In this document: positions 27,674-36,306 of the stretch, one piece after another
Position numbering within the stretch: position 1 is the stretch's first letter
How the letters are laid out: each line of letters begins with the position of its first letter
NCBI RefSeq assembly: GCF_022489065.1
Contig: NZ_JAKVTW010000004.1
Coordinates: 206,392 to 270,391 of the forward strand
Origin: Vreelandella neptunia
GTDB lineage: Bacteria; Pseudomonadota; Gammaproteobacteria; Pseudomonadales; Halomonadaceae
Reading direction: 5' to 3'
Length of the DNA stretch: 64,000 nucleotides
Program-made: the position numbers and the translations under genes
The notes under the pieces: generated by a model
The model's input: the letters and a program-made list of their open reading frames with translations, nothing else
What the model was told of the DNA's origin: nothing
Databases searched by the model: none

Positions 27674-27702
27674 CGCTTAGCCCTTCTCCATTTATTCTCC
27701 TT

Positions 27703-27730
27703 GCCCAAGCGGATGCTTGGGCTTTTTTTT
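27703..27730 (+). terminator. terminator after pobA
   Basis: GCCCAAGC (27703-27710) pairs with GCTTGGGC (27715-27722) around a GGAT loop and is followed by eight T. A textbook intrinsic terminator. Confidence 0.93.
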
Positions 27731-28011
27731 GCGCCTTTTTGTTCAGTTTAAAAAGCATTTTGGGGTCCTAGGCGAGCAATTGCGTTGTGTTTTTATCTTG
27801 AGGGAGAGCCTCTGCTTGTACGGTTGAATCAAAAGTGAGCAGGTCCACTCTAGTGCGCACAGTATTGGTGCGCTGGCGTTGATTGGGCTGTAGTTTTTCT
27901 TAATTAGTCGGCTAATTATTTTTTTTAATTTTATTTATCTGTATGATAATTATGATTTTAATTTTAATAGGCGAGTTTTTTGCAAAACAAAAAATAGATT
28001 TACGTCTGGGT

Positions 28012-28071
28012 ATTTACTTTACTTTTCATGTGATGTTGAATGTTTCTGCTAGGCTTTACCTGACATTCAAC
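28012..28071. promoter_or_regulatory. 34-bp conserved element plus inverted repeat upstream of TRAP1 dctP
   Basis: Bases 28012-28045 are identical to the reverse complement of 45180-45213, in front of an orphan TRAP binding-protein gene 17 kb away. The end of the block opens an inverted repeat GTTGAATG (28035-28042) / CATTCAAC (28064-28071), also present at the second site. The element ends 26 bp before the dctP ATG. A diverged copy of its left part lies at 31016-31038. Confidence 0.75.
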
Positions 28072-28097
28072 ACAAAAATAAATAGGGCTAATGACCA

Positions 28098-29138
28098 ATG
28101 ACCAGCAAAACAAAGCTGTGGCTCGAAAGTTCTCATCGTCTGACACGTTTGAGCGGCGTGTGTGCAGGGGTGTTACTCAGCTCCAGTGCCTTAGCTGATA
28201 ATATCAACCTCAGCTATGCCTTCTTCGCGCCTTCCCAGACCTTTCCCGCCGTACAGATGGAGCACTGGGCGAAAGAGCTTAACGAAAGAACCGATGGCCA
28301 GGTAAACGTCAACACCTTCCCTGGCGGAACGTTGCTGACGGCTGCCAATATGTTCGATGGCGTCTTAAACGGTGTTGCCGATATCGGTCTCTCTGCCACC
28401 TCATACGAGCCGGGACGTTTTCCGTTACTCAATTTGGCCGGAAGCCTAACGGGTATCGACGTGAATTCTCAGACAGCCAGCCAGGCTGTGTACGAACTGA
28501 TCAAAGAATTCCCCGCAGAGACGCTGGGCTTGGAAGAGTTTAAGGTCATAACGGCGTTCACCTCAGAGCCAGGCTACTTACATACTCAAGAAGCAGTGGC
28601 TTCACTGGAGGATCTTGAGGGCCAAGAGATCAGGGTGCCAGGAGACAGCACTTCCGTCGTTCAAGCCCTTGGTGGCGTGCCTGTGGGCCTCTCCCAGTCA
28701 GAAACGGGAGAAGCTCTTCAGGCCGGTATCGTTAGTGGTTATGTGGGGTCCCGTGAGACGCTGATGGATCTGCAGTATGCCCGCAATGTGAGCTATATCA
28801 CTGACTATCCTCTGACCAACGTTGTCTTCGTTGCGGTCATGAATAAGCAGCGGTGGGACGCCTTACCTGAAAACGTTCAGCAAGAGATCGATGCATTGGG
28901 CGCTGAAATGGCCTCCTATGCAGGTAAGTATCTCGATGAACACATCCAGGAATCCCTGACGTGGGCAACGGAGAACCATGATCTTGAACAGCTCTCCTTG
29001 TCCGAGGAGGAGGCTGAGCGCTGGTCGAGCTTGCTAGAGCCGATCAATGAGCAACGGCTGGAAGAGGTGGCTGCTCAAGGGTTTCCTGCCTTTGAGTTGC
29101 GCGATCGGTTTATTGAGCTGATCGAACAGAATCAGTAG
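28098..29138 (+). CDS. TRAP transporter substrate-binding protein (DctP, paralogue 1)
   Basis: A 346-residue DctP-family periplasmic receptor with a signal peptide ending near SSALA. The mature protein opens with NINLSYAFFAPSQTFPAVQM and carries FPGGTLLTAANMFDGVLNG and IRVPGDSTS. It is closely similar to two other proteins of the window (44075-45124 and 47815-48879): all three share the SYAFFAP motif, FPGGxLLTAxNM, a LMDxQxAR stretch and DYPLxN. Only this copy is followed by its own dctQ and dctM. It heads a long operon that runs into the indole-3-acetate type genes, so an indolic or related aromatic acid is the likely ligand. Its composition is strongly acidic. Confidence 0.88.
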   Translation: MTSKTKLWLESSHRLTRLSGVCAGVLLSSSALADNINLSYAFFAPSQTFPAVQMEHWAKELNERTDGQVNVNTFPGGTLLTAANMFDGVLNGVADIGLSATSYEPGRFPLLNLAGSLTGIDVNSQTASQAVYELIKEFPAETLGLEEFKVITAFTSEPGYLHTQEAVASLEDLEGQEIRVPGDSTSVVQALGGVPVGLSQSETGEALQAGIVSGYVGSRETLMDLQYARNVSYITDYPLTNVVFVAVMNKQRWDALPENVQQEIDALGAEMASYAGKYLDEHIQESLTWATENHDLEQLSLSEEEAERWSSLLEPINEQRLEEVAAQGFPAFELRDRFIELIEQNQ

Positions 29139-29157
29139 TTGCCTACGCTTCTTATAC

Positions 29158-29177
29158 GGGCGCATTTGTTTGCGCCC
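29158..29177 (+). terminator. intercistronic stem-loop between dctP and dctQ (TRAP1)
   Basis: GGGCGCA (29158-29164) pairs with TGCGCCC (29171-29177) around a TTTGTT loop, with no T-tract. It is probably an mRNA-stabilising or processing hairpin that favours the binding-protein message, not a full terminator. Confidence 0.5.
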
Positions 29178-29212
29178 AGTAAGCGCCATGTTGATTGACC
29201 TAGGTAGTTACC

Positions 29213-29689
29213 ATGCATAAATTTAATTGGGTAATTAGTCGTCTTTTACTCTATGTAGCCGGCTTGGCATTACTGATGATGGTGTTTCTGGTGGTTGGTA
29301 ACATCGTAATGCGCCAAGTTAGCTCTTCATTTGGTGGTACCACTGAAATAGTGGGCTGGCTAACAGCAGTGGTCGTGGCACTATCGCTCGCTTACTCCCA
29401 AGTTACCAAAGCACATATTGAACTGGACTTGTTGGTCGAACATTTTCCTGTCCGTCTGCAAAGTGTTCTCTACGTTCTGGTCTCAGGCGCAAGTTTTTTA
29501 TTCTTCTCTATGGTGGCTTGGAAACTCTGGGAGTATGGCTTTAGCGCTATGCAAAGGGGCTCTTTATCGCAAACACTGCGTATTGCGTTTTACCCCGTTG
29601 TTTATCTAGTGGCACTAGGATTTTCTGCTTTTTGCTTAGTTCTTTTAGCAGACTTTTTGAGTAGTTTAAAAAAGGTGGTAACACAATGA
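29213..29689 (+). CDS. TRAP transporter small membrane subunit (DctQ, TRAP1)
   Basis: A 158-residue inner-membrane protein with four hydrophobic segments, the usual DctQ size. The loop SSFGGTTEIVGWLTAVVVAL and the following LAYSQVTKAHIELDLLVEHF fit the family. The stop overlaps the start of dctM by 4 bp (ATGA). It links paralogue 1 of the binding proteins to the large subunit and may also serve the orphan binding proteins of this locus. Confidence 0.88.
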   Translation: MHKFNWVISRLLLYVAGLALLMMVFLVVGNIVMRQVSSSFGGTTEIVGWLTAVVVALSLAYSQVTKAHIELDLLVEHFPVRLQSVLYVLVSGASFLFFSMVAWKLWEYGFSAMQRGSLSQTLRIAFYPVVYLVALGFSAFCLVLLADFLSSLKKVVTQ

Positions 29690-30975
29690 GTATGACGCTG
29701 GTAGCTTTGTTAGGCGTGCTCTGTTTGTTTCTTCTTATTTTGTTAAAAATGCCGATTAGCTTCGCTATGTTTATGGTGGGTTTTTTTGGCATGCTTTACA
29801 TGACAAGCCCTATTGCCGCGTATAACGTTATTAGCTCAGGAATCTGGGAGCAGTTATCGGGTTACTCTCTTAGTGTCATACCCCTATTTATTTTTATGGG
29901 GGAATTACTGTTTCGCTCGGGGATAACGGAAAAGATATTTGCAGCTGCCTATGCTTGGATAGGCCATTTCCGGGGCTCCATGGCCACAACGACGATCCTT
30001 AGCAGCGCAGGCTTTGCCGCGGTGAGCGGCTCGAACACCGCCACGGCAGCCACTGTCGGTACCATTGCTCTCCCCGAAATGAAGAAATTTGGCTATAACC
30101 GTGCGCTCAGTGCTGGCAGCGTCGCAGCGGGGGGCACACTGGGGGTCATCATCCCACCAAGCTCTGTGCTGATTGTTATTGCGCTGCAAGCCGAGCTGGC
30201 CATTCGCGATCTGTTTCTAGCCAGTATTGTCCCTGGACTTATCCTGGTCGTGCTATTTATCGCGACGATTGGTCTACTCTGTCGGCGTCGCCCCGATATG
30301 GGGCCCGCAGGTGTGCGTTCGAGCTGGTCCGTAAGGTGGCGTTCGCTGAAGGGTATTATCGAAATTGGTGCCCTCTTTACACTGGTACTAGGTGGGCTGT
30401 TTGCGGGCTGGTTCACCTCGACAGAGGCTGCTGCGGTGGGCTGCATTGGTGCAATGGTCATTACCCTGATACAAGGAAAGCTCTCCTGGAACGTCTTAAA
30501 TGAGGCCATCGCTAATGCTCTCAAGTCATCGGCCATGATATTGATGTTGGTTGCTGGAGCGGTCATTTTCGGGCGCTTTCTTACCATCACAAGACTGCCT
30601 TACATGGTGGGCGAGTGGGCGGCGGCACTGCCCTTGCCAGCGATAATGGTAATGGCATGTATCCTGTTGATCTATGTGATCGGCGGAGCGCTAATGGATG
30701 CGATGGGATTTTTAATTATCTCCATCCCGATTTTCTTTCCCGTAGCGCTTGCCTTAGGTTACGACCCAATTTGGTTCGGCGTAGTGGTCTGTATCGTTAC
30801 CAGCATGGGGGCAATTACACCGCCGGTGGGAGTGAACGCTTTCATTGTAAAGAGCCTGGATGCAGAGTTACGAATGGGTGAGACATTCCGTGGAGTGGGT
30901 TACTTCATACCCCCTTATCTGCTGTGCATTGCCTTGCTGTTAGTGCTTCCTCAGATCGTACTGTTCGTACTTTAG
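29686..30975 (+). CDS. TRAP transporter large membrane subunit (DctM, TRAP1)
   Basis: A 429-residue DctM protein with about 12 hydrophobic segments. Family stretches: SVIPLFIFMGELLFRSG, VSGSNTATAATVGTIALPEM, GGTLGVIIPPSSVLIVIAL and GAITPPVGVNAFIVKS. Translationally coupled to dctQ. The amidase frame follows immediately. No terminator separates the two, so transport and catabolic genes may share a message, although a regulatory element lies at the junction. Confidence 0.92.
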   Translation: MSMTLVALLGVLCLFLLILLKMPISFAMFMVGFFGMLYMTSPIAAYNVISSGIWEQLSGYSLSVIPLFIFMGELLFRSGITEKIFAAAYAWIGHFRGSMATTTILSSAGFAAVSGSNTATAATVGTIALPEMKKFGYNRALSAGSVAAGGTLGVIIPPSSVLIVIALQAELAIRDLFLASIVPGLILVVLFIATIGLLCRRRPDMGPAGVRSSWSVRWRSLKGIIEIGALFTLVLGGLFAGWFTSTEAAAVGCIGAMVITLIQGKLSWNVLNEAIANALKSSAMILMLVAGAVIFGRFLTITRLPYMVGEWAAALPLPAIMVMACILLIYVIGGALMDAMGFLIISIPIFFPVALALGYDPIWFGVVVCIVTSMGAITPPVGVNAFIVKSLDAELRMGETFRGVGYFIPPYLLCIALLLVLPQIVLFVL

Positions 30976-31015
30976 CGTTCACCCGATTAGATGAATGGTT
31001 ATAAAATTTATGCCT

Positions 31016-31038
31016 ATTTACTTGAAATTTCATGTGAT
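31016..31038. promoter_or_regulatory. diverged copy of the shared element, upstream of the amidase gene
   Basis: A 23-bp stretch matching 28012-28034 at 20 of 23 positions, including uninterrupted ATTTACTT and TTTCATGTGAT at the same spacing. It lies 21 bp before the likely GTG start of the amidase gene, and would mark an internal promoter of the operon. Confidence 0.55.
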
Positions 31039-31059
31039 AAGTCTAGCGAGGTGGCTGAG

Positions 31060-32217
31060 GTGACTATATTGACATCGAGGCTAAGCCTGGGACAGGGGCC
31101 GTGCAAAGTGGTCGTCAAAGATACGATCGATATCTCCGGCTTCCCCACCTGCGCAGGGTCCGCTGCCCTTGCTGACGCACCGCCTGCCGCGGCTCATGCA
31201 GAGGTCGTCGAGCGGACGCTCAAAGCGGGCTACCACATCGTGGGGAAGGCCAACCTGCATGAACTGGCGTTTGGTATGACGGGTATTAATGCCTGGGCTG
31301 GCACGCCAGAGAACCCGCGCTACCCCAGCCTTATCCCTGGTGGTTCTTCCAGTGGGTCGGCCGCCGCGGTGGCTGCTGGCGTTGCCGATATTGGCATTGG
31401 TACAGACACCGGTGGCTCTATTCGCGTCCCCGCTGCCTGCTGCGGAGTCTACGGCCTTAAGCCCACCTTCGGACGATTGAGTCGCCGCGGCGTTATGCCC
31501 GCGGAAAGTAGCCTTGACTGTGTAGGCCCCTTGGCTTGCGACCTTCAGGTGCTGATGGCGTTCATGGCGGCGATTGACCCTGGTTTTCAGTTGCCAAAGG
31601 ACAGTCCTAGGCCTGTTATGGGGTGCATCGGCGTACATGCCGAGTCAGCCATTTGGGCAAGTATCGAAGGCCAGCTCAGTCGGTCTGGAATGGCGCGTGG
31701 GGATGTTGCCTTGCCGCTTATGGCCGAGGCGTTTGAGGCTGCCATGGTGATTATCAATCGCGAAACTTTCCGCGCCTGCGAGACATTGCTTGCCACAGGG
31801 AAAGTGGGCGCGGATGTCGAACAACGTTTGAAAGCCGCTGCCGCGATGACCGATGCCGAGCTAAAGGAGGCAGAGCGGGTACGTCGTGCCTTTACCGCCG
31901 AAGTAGATGCAGCGCTAGAGCGCCATGATGTCCTGGTGCTGCCGACGTTGCCGCATTTTCCCATGACCGCTCAGGATGCATTTGCGGGCCACCAGGATCT
32001 GAAAATATCGTCCCTTACGCGCCCCTTCAATCTTTCAGGGCATCCCGCCTTATCGATCCCTCTTGAGTTTCAGCAAGCACTCCCTGTCTCCGTGCAATTG
32101 ATCGGACGTCTTGGCGATGACGCAGGCGTCTGCCGGGCTGCTTTGCAGCTCATGGGTCAGGTTCAGTCGGCGGGAGAGGAACAACAAACAGGAGCGAAGC
32201 ATGCAACAGCACATTGA
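31060..32217 (+). CDS. iacH: amidase signature-family hydrolase (IacH-like)
   Basis: An amidase-signature enzyme with the Ser-cisSer-Lys triad: Lys in KVVVKDTIDISG, the cis-Ser in PGGSSSGSAAAVAAG and the nucleophile in GTDTGGSIRVPAACCG. The frame is open from 30991 (408 residues), but that leader contains the regulatory element 31016-31038. The GTG at 31060 has a GCGAGGTG site and gives 385 residues that begin just before the conserved Lys region; a TTG at 31069 is also possible. IacH is the amidase of indole-3-acetate (iac) clusters, where its exact step is unsettled. It precedes the iacA-like gene with a 17-bp overlap, which supports the assignment. Confidence 0.75.
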   Translation: MTILTSRLSLGQGPCKVVVKDTIDISGFPTCAGSAALADAPPAAAHAEVVERTLKAGYHIVGKANLHELAFGMTGINAWAGTPENPRYPSLIPGGSSSGSAAAVAAGVADIGIGTDTGGSIRVPAACCGVYGLKPTFGRLSRRGVMPAESSLDCVGPLACDLQVLMAFMAAIDPGFQLPKDSPRPVMGCIGVHAESAIWASIEGQLSRSGMARGDVALPLMAEAFEAAMVIINRETFRACETLLATGKVGADVEQRLKAAAAMTDAELKEAERVRRAFTAEVDAALERHDVLVLPTLPHFPMTAQDAFAGHQDLKISSLTRPFNLSGHPALSIPLEFQQALPVSVQLIGRLGDDAGVCRAALQLMGQVQSAGEEQQTGAKHATAH

Positions 32218-33346
32218 TAAATCACAGTGGGGAGGCGAGGAGCGTTTTGACGCGTTGCTCGAGTCAATTCGATCCCGACGTAAAGAGTTCGAGGAACTGC
32301 GCCATATCCCCATGGATATCATTGATGAGTTCAAGGCGATCGGTATTTATCGGGCCATGGTGCCCGCCATCTACGGCGGGGATGAGAAGTCGCCCGCCGA
32401 CTTCCTGAAAATGGTCGAAGCGATCTCGGCGGCGGATGGCTCCTCTGGCTGGGTAGCGAGTTTTGGCATGAACCCCGCTTACTTGGCCGCGTTACCCGAG
32501 GAGACCCTAAAGGAAGTGTGGGGGGATTCCCCCGACATCGTCTTCGCTGGAGGGATTTTTCCACCCCAACCCGCTGAGCGGGTTGAGAACGGTTTCCGTA
32601 TCAAAGGGCGATGGAAATTTGCCAGCGGTTGTATGGGGGCATCGCTATGTGGCGTGGGCATCCTCCCCGCCGAAGAGGGTGCTTTGCCGCGCATGGCAGT
32701 GCTGCCCCGCGACCAGGTGAAGGTCGACCCGACCTGGGATATGTTGGGCATGGTGGCTACCGGCAGCCACGACCTCGTGGTCGAGGACGCCTATGTTCCA
32801 GAGGCTTGGACCTTCGTGCGCGGCGGCAAGCCCAACGTCGATACCCCCTTCTTCCGCTACCCATCGCTCTCCTTCGCTGCTCAGGTGCTGGCAGTGACTA
32901 CCCTGGGCTTGGCCCGGGAGGCACTGGATATCGTCCGCGCCATGGCCGGTGGGCGTAAATCAGTCACCGGCGCCCCCAACCTGGGCGAGCGTGAGTATGC
33001 CCAGATTGCCCTCGGTAAGGCCGAGGCCAAAGTTCGCGCTGCCCGCGCCTTCTTCTATGAGAGTACCGACGCCGCCTGGGCAAGCATTCAGGCCGGGGGC
33101 GAGCCAAGCCGTGAGCAGGTCAACCTGCTGCGCCTCTCCACCACCCATTTGACCCACGAGTGCGCCGAGTCTATTCGCAGCGTATATCAAATCAGCGGCA
33201 TGACTGGGGCCGACAACGGCCACCCTCTATCGCGAATCCTGCGCGACTCGCAGTTGTGCACCCAACACGCCTTTATGGGCGAGATCACCTGGAAAAACGC
33301 TGGCGCCATATTCTTCGGCCACGATCCTTTACCGGGCTACCTATAA
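32201..33346 (+). CDS. iacA: flavin-dependent monooxygenase, acyl-CoA dehydrogenase fold (IacA-like)
   Basis: A 381-residue protein with the acyl-CoA dehydrogenase fold used by two-component (group D) flavin monooxygenases such as indole/indole-3-acetate monooxygenase IacA, HpaH and DszC. The N-terminal helical part includes IDEFKAIGIYRAMVPAIYGG, the middle barrel FRIKGRWKFASGCMGASL and PTWDMLGMVATGSHDLVVED. The C-terminal helices follow. Reduced flavin would come from the flavin reductase at 40575. I chose the ATG at 32201 with an AGGAG site; the open frame extends to 32111 inside the amidase. It hydroxylates the indole ring in the first step of indole-3-acetate breakdown in characterised homologues. 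Exact substrate here is inferred from the full H-A-B-C-D-E-F gene set. Confidence 0.78.
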   Translation: MQQHIDKSQWGGEERFDALLESIRSRRKEFEELRHIPMDIIDEFKAIGIYRAMVPAIYGGDEKSPADFLKMVEAISAADGSSGWVASFGMNPAYLAALPEETLKEVWGDSPDIVFAGGIFPPQPAERVENGFRIKGRWKFASGCMGASLCGVGILPAEEGALPRMAVLPRDQVKVDPTWDMLGMVATGSHDLVVEDAYVPEAWTFVRGGKPNVDTPFFRYPSLSFAAQVLAVTTLGLAREALDIVRAMAGGRKSVTGAPNLGEREYAQIALGKAEAKVRAARAFFYESTDAAWASIQAGGEPSREQVNLLRLSTTHLTHECAESIRSVYQISGMTGADNGHPLSRILRDSQLCTQHAFMGEITWKNAGAIFFGHDPLPGYL

Positions 33347-33382
33347 CCGCCCTACGTAGTTTAACCAACGGAGATCAACACT

Positions 33383-33727
33383 ATGCATCGCGTACTTTTC
33401 TGCATCGGTATCAACCAAAATTTCATGAATGCTACGGCCGAGGAAGGCAAACAAGTCTGGCAAGCCTTCAGCCAGATGATGCAAGGCATCGATGAACTCC
33501 CCGGCGTCACTATCCTGGGGATTATGGACGACGACCGCATCATGGTCGGCCCTTCCACCACCGCCCCCTGGACCGCCTACATCATGGCTGATGTCCCTGA
33601 TTACGAGGCCGTTGTCGCCGCCTGCAACTTCTTCCGCACCATCCCAGTGGGGGATGGCGCCTATAAGCTCTGGAAATACGCCCGCGTCGAAGCGCGTATC
33701 GGCCGTGAGTTGGTGGTACCTGAATAA
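33383..33727 (+). CDS. iacB: small conserved protein, IacB-like
   Basis: A 114-residue cytoplasmic protein with no signal peptide. It reads like a ferredoxin-fold alpha/beta dimeric protein: a strand HRVLFCIGI, a helix TAEEGKQVWQAFSQMM, then DELPGVTILGIMDDDRIMVG and a C-terminal NFFRTIPVGDGAYKLWKYARVEARIGR. Size and position directly after the iacA-like gene match IacB, a small protein of unsettled function in iac clusters. The naming rests mostly on synteny. Confidence 0.65.
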   Translation: MHRVLFCIGINQNFMNATAEEGKQVWQAFSQMMQGIDELPGVTILGIMDDDRIMVGPSTTAPWTAYIMADVPDYEAVVAACNFFRTIPVGDGAYKLWKYARVEARIGRELVVPE

Positions 33728-33766
33728 AAAAGCAACAACCGCTGGCTAAGGCATGAGGAGAACAAA

Positions 33767-35041
33767 ATGAACCAATTAATCGACGTCAAAAACATCGCGC
33801 TCGAACCAGATCAACTGGTCCATAACGATAAGATTGCGACCCCGATGTACACCAGCTCAGAGCTGTTTGAGCAAGAGCAGGAGAAGATTTTCCACAAGAC
33901 CTGGGTGTGGGTAGCGCATGCAAGCGAGATCCCCGATAAGGGGTCTTTCAAGCTGTCCAAAGTAGGTCGTGAACCGGTCATCGTGGTACGTGACCGTAAG
34001 AACAATATCCATGTAATGGTTAATCGCTGCCGCCACAGGGCAGCGACGGTGTGCGAGGTTCACAAGGGCAAGACCTCATCGTTCCAATGCCCTTATCACG
34101 GTTGGGGCTATGGACTCGATGGCAGTCTGCGTGCTTTGCCGAATCCCGAACAGTATGGCGATGATTTCGATAAGTCACAGCATGGGATGCTCAAGCTACG
34201 CGTTGAAAGCTATCAGGGCATGATCTTCGCCACTTTCAACGAGGGCATTGAGTCATTGGAAGACTTCCTGGGGGCTGCCAAGAAGTGGATCGATCTGTTT
34301 ATGAAACAGGGTGGTGGGTATCCCGTAAAAACCCTTGGCGAACATCAGTTTTCGGTGCCAATGAACTGGAAAGTTCAGCTAGAGAACACCACTGACGCCT
34401 ATCACTTTCCGATCGTGCATAAATCCTTCCTGCAATCCCTCGATGAGGAAGCCGAAAAAACGTTCACCTTCCTTGATGGCGAAGGCTTCGTTGAAGACCT
34501 GGGTAACGGTCACTCCGTCATGGTCATGATTCCCGAGCTCGTCGACCTAGAGGAGGATCTTGATCGCAAGATTCCAGAGCGTTTTGCAGAGTTGGCGCAG
34601 GCGCTGCGCGGCGAAGGCTACCCGGAAGATCAAGTCCGCCGCATTGTGCGCGCGGTAGGTGGCTCCGGGTTCAACCTTAATCTGTTCCCCAACGTGGCGT
34701 GCTCAATGGCCTTCTTCCGGGTGTTGACGCCCGTTGCTGTCGATAAAACTGATATTCGCCACATTGCCATTGGTATGGAGGGAGGTCCCGACATCGCCAA
34801 TCGCGTACGCCTGCGCTTGCATGAACACTTTCAGGGCCCCATGGGCTTTGGTTCTCCCGACGATGCCGAGGTCTGGGAGCGAATCCAGCGGGGAGTTGAG
34901 GGCGGTGCCGAACTACCGATTCTGGTCAATCGCGGCATCGAAAAGGAAGTGCCGGGCGAGGCAGGGCCACGCGGTCATGTATCGGATGAAACGGGTATGC
35001 GTGCCGCCTATGCGATGTGGAAACGGATGATGCAGGAGTGA
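33767..35041 (+). CDS. iacC: aromatic-ring-hydroxylating dioxygenase alpha subunit (IacC-like)
   Basis: A 424-residue Rieske oxygenase large subunit. The [2Fe-2S] ligands are Cys88 and His90 (NRCRHRAA) and Cys108 and His111 (QCPYHGWGY). The mononuclear iron site is set by His213 and His218 with the bridging Asp210 in LENTTDAYHFPIVHKS. In iac pathways this oxygenase acts on the oxidised indole-3-acetate intermediate and leads to catechol. A strong AGGAG site precedes the ATG. The beta subunit follows directly, and the electron-donor reductase is two genes on. Confidence 0.85.
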   Translation: MNQLIDVKNIALEPDQLVHNDKIATPMYTSSELFEQEQEKIFHKTWVWVAHASEIPDKGSFKLSKVGREPVIVVRDRKNNIHVMVNRCRHRAATVCEVHKGKTSSFQCPYHGWGYGLDGSLRALPNPEQYGDDFDKSQHGMLKLRVESYQGMIFATFNEGIESLEDFLGAAKKWIDLFMKQGGGYPVKTLGEHQFSVPMNWKVQLENTTDAYHFPIVHKSFLQSLDEEAEKTFTFLDGEGFVEDLGNGHSVMVMIPELVDLEEDLDRKIPERFAELAQALRGEGYPEDQVRRIVRAVGGSGFNLNLFPNVACSMAFFRVLTPVAVDKTDIRHIAIGMEGGPDIANRVRLRLHEHFQGPMGFGSPDDAEVWERIQRGVEGGAELPILVNRGIEKEVPGEAGPRGHVSDETGMRAAYAMWKRMMQE

Positions 35042-35046
35042 GCGAA

Positions 35047-35532
35047 ATGAACACAATCGACAATGAAAACCTGCTCTGGCAGGTCACGCAGTTTATTTGG
35101 CACGAAGCGGCGATTCTGGACGCAAAAGAGTACGACGCTTGGCTCGATCTGTGGCAGCCAGAGGGCTTGTACATCATTCCTATCGAGGACGTCGACGATT
35201 ACGCGGCAGTGCTCAACCTCTGTTACGACGATGACAAGATGCGCCGGGATCGTATTAAACGCTTCCAGGATGGTTTCTCGATCTCATCGGCACCCCCGGC
35301 CGTGACCGTGCGCACCCTGTCACGTTTTGTGATCGATGCCCTCGATGGCAATACGGTTGTCGTTTCATGCGCTGAGCACCTGGTTGAAGACAAGTTTGGG
35401 CGTCAGCGCATTTGGGCCGCCAATGTGCGTTACACCCTCACGTCCACTGATACCGGCTTCCGTCTTCAGGAAAAGGTGGTTCGTCTACTCAATTCTGATG
35501 GAGTGCTGAATTCGTTCAGCTATTTGTTCTGA
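35047..35532 (+). CDS. iacD: aromatic-ring-hydroxylating dioxygenase beta subunit (IacD-like)
   Basis: A 161-residue small subunit with the cone-shaped NTF2-like fold of Rieske dioxygenase beta chains: TQFIWHEAAILDAKEYDAWLDLW, then PEGLYIIPIED, and the late RQRIWAANVRYTL. I chose the ATG at 35047, which has a GGAG site in the end of iacC; the open frame begins at 35017. Its stop overlaps the next start by one base (TGATG). It has a structural role in the alpha-beta hexamer. Confidence 0.85.
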   Translation: MNTIDNENLLWQVTQFIWHEAAILDAKEYDAWLDLWQPEGLYIIPIEDVDDYAAVLNLCYDDDKMRRDRIKRFQDGFSISSAPPAVTVRTLSRFVIDALDGNTVVVSCAEHLVEDKFGRQRIWAANVRYTLTSTDTGFRLQEKVVRLLNSDGVLNSFSYLF

Positions 35533-36290
35533 TGAGCGTTCCACTACCCGACAAAATTCAGACCGCAGTAGTGACCGGCGGCGCACGTGGGCTCGGGGTT
35601 CACATCGTACGCGCACTACATAAGGCGGGGTTTCGTGTCGTTATCACCGATATCGACACCGGACCCGCCGAAGCGCTGGCATCCGAACTCGACCTGGCCG
35701 GAGAAACCGCGGTGACCGCGACCCTCGATGTCGCCAAGCCAGAGGATTTCCAGTGCGTGCTGGACAAGATTGTCGCCCGCTGGGGCAGTTGCGAAGTGCT
35801 GGTCAACAATGCAGCCCGCACCGCAGTGCAAGGGGTGTTCGATATTGACCCCGCCCAATTTAACGAAGTGATGACCACCAATGCCGGCAGTGTCTTTGCC
35901 GGTTGCCAAGTCTTTGGTCGCCACTTCCGAGCGCGTGGCTATGGGCGCATCGTCAACCTGGCGTCGTTGGCAGGGCAGAACGGCGGTACCGCCACTGGCG
36001 CTCATTATGCTGCCTCCAAGGGCGCCATTCTGACCTTGACCAAGATTTTTGCCCGCGACTTGGCGGCGGACGGGGTGACCTGCAATGCCATTGCGCCGGG
36101 GCCACTGGATACCCCGATGGTGCGTGAGGTGCTCGGTGACAATCTGGATAAAGCGCTTGCCAATATACCCGTAGGCCAGCTGGGTTCCCCTGAGCTGGTC
36201 GCGCAAATGGTGAGCTTTCTTGCCAGCCCTCAGGCGGCTTTTGTAAACGGTGCCTGCTGGGACGTCAATGGCGGCATTTACATGCGCTGA
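35532..36290 (+). CDS. iacE: SDR-family dehydrogenase (IacE-like)
   Basis: A 252-residue short-chain dehydrogenase: cofactor loop VTGGARGLGVH, DITDIDTG-type acidic strand end (VITDIDTG), NNAAR, catalytic Ser in NLASLAGQNGG, and HYAASKGAI (Tyr-x-x-x-Lys). The acidic residue after strand 2 suggests NAD. It is translationally coupled to the beta subunit. In the iac route IacE is proposed to act with IacA on the hydroxylated/oxindole intermediate. Name from synteny and family. Confidence 0.75.
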   Translation: MSVPLPDKIQTAVVTGGARGLGVHIVRALHKAGFRVVITDIDTGPAEALASELDLAGETAVTATLDVAKPEDFQCVLDKIVARWGSCEVLVNNAARTAVQGVFDIDPAQFNEVMTTNAGSVFAGCQVFGRHFRARGYGRIVNLASLAGQNGGTATGAHYAASKGAILTLTKIFARDLAADGVTCNAIAPGPLDTPMVREVLGDNLDKALANIPVGQLGSPELVAQMVSFLASPQAAFVNGACWDVNGGIYMR

Positions 36291-36306
36291 GCATCTGGAG
36301 ATGACC

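Larger units (their letters stand above)
27674..28097. other. intergenic region between pobA and the TRAP1/iac operon
   Basis: About 420 bp without a gene. It contains the pobA terminator (27703-27730), an AT-rich stretch around 27900-28010 that probably carries promoter elements, and the 60-bp regulatory element 28012-28071. I see nothing else supportable. Confidence 0.6.

Noticed and set aside
30093..30590. Minus-strand open frame of 165 codons within TRAP1 dctM
   Set aside because: Shadow of a hydrophobic membrane protein; no start context or family features.
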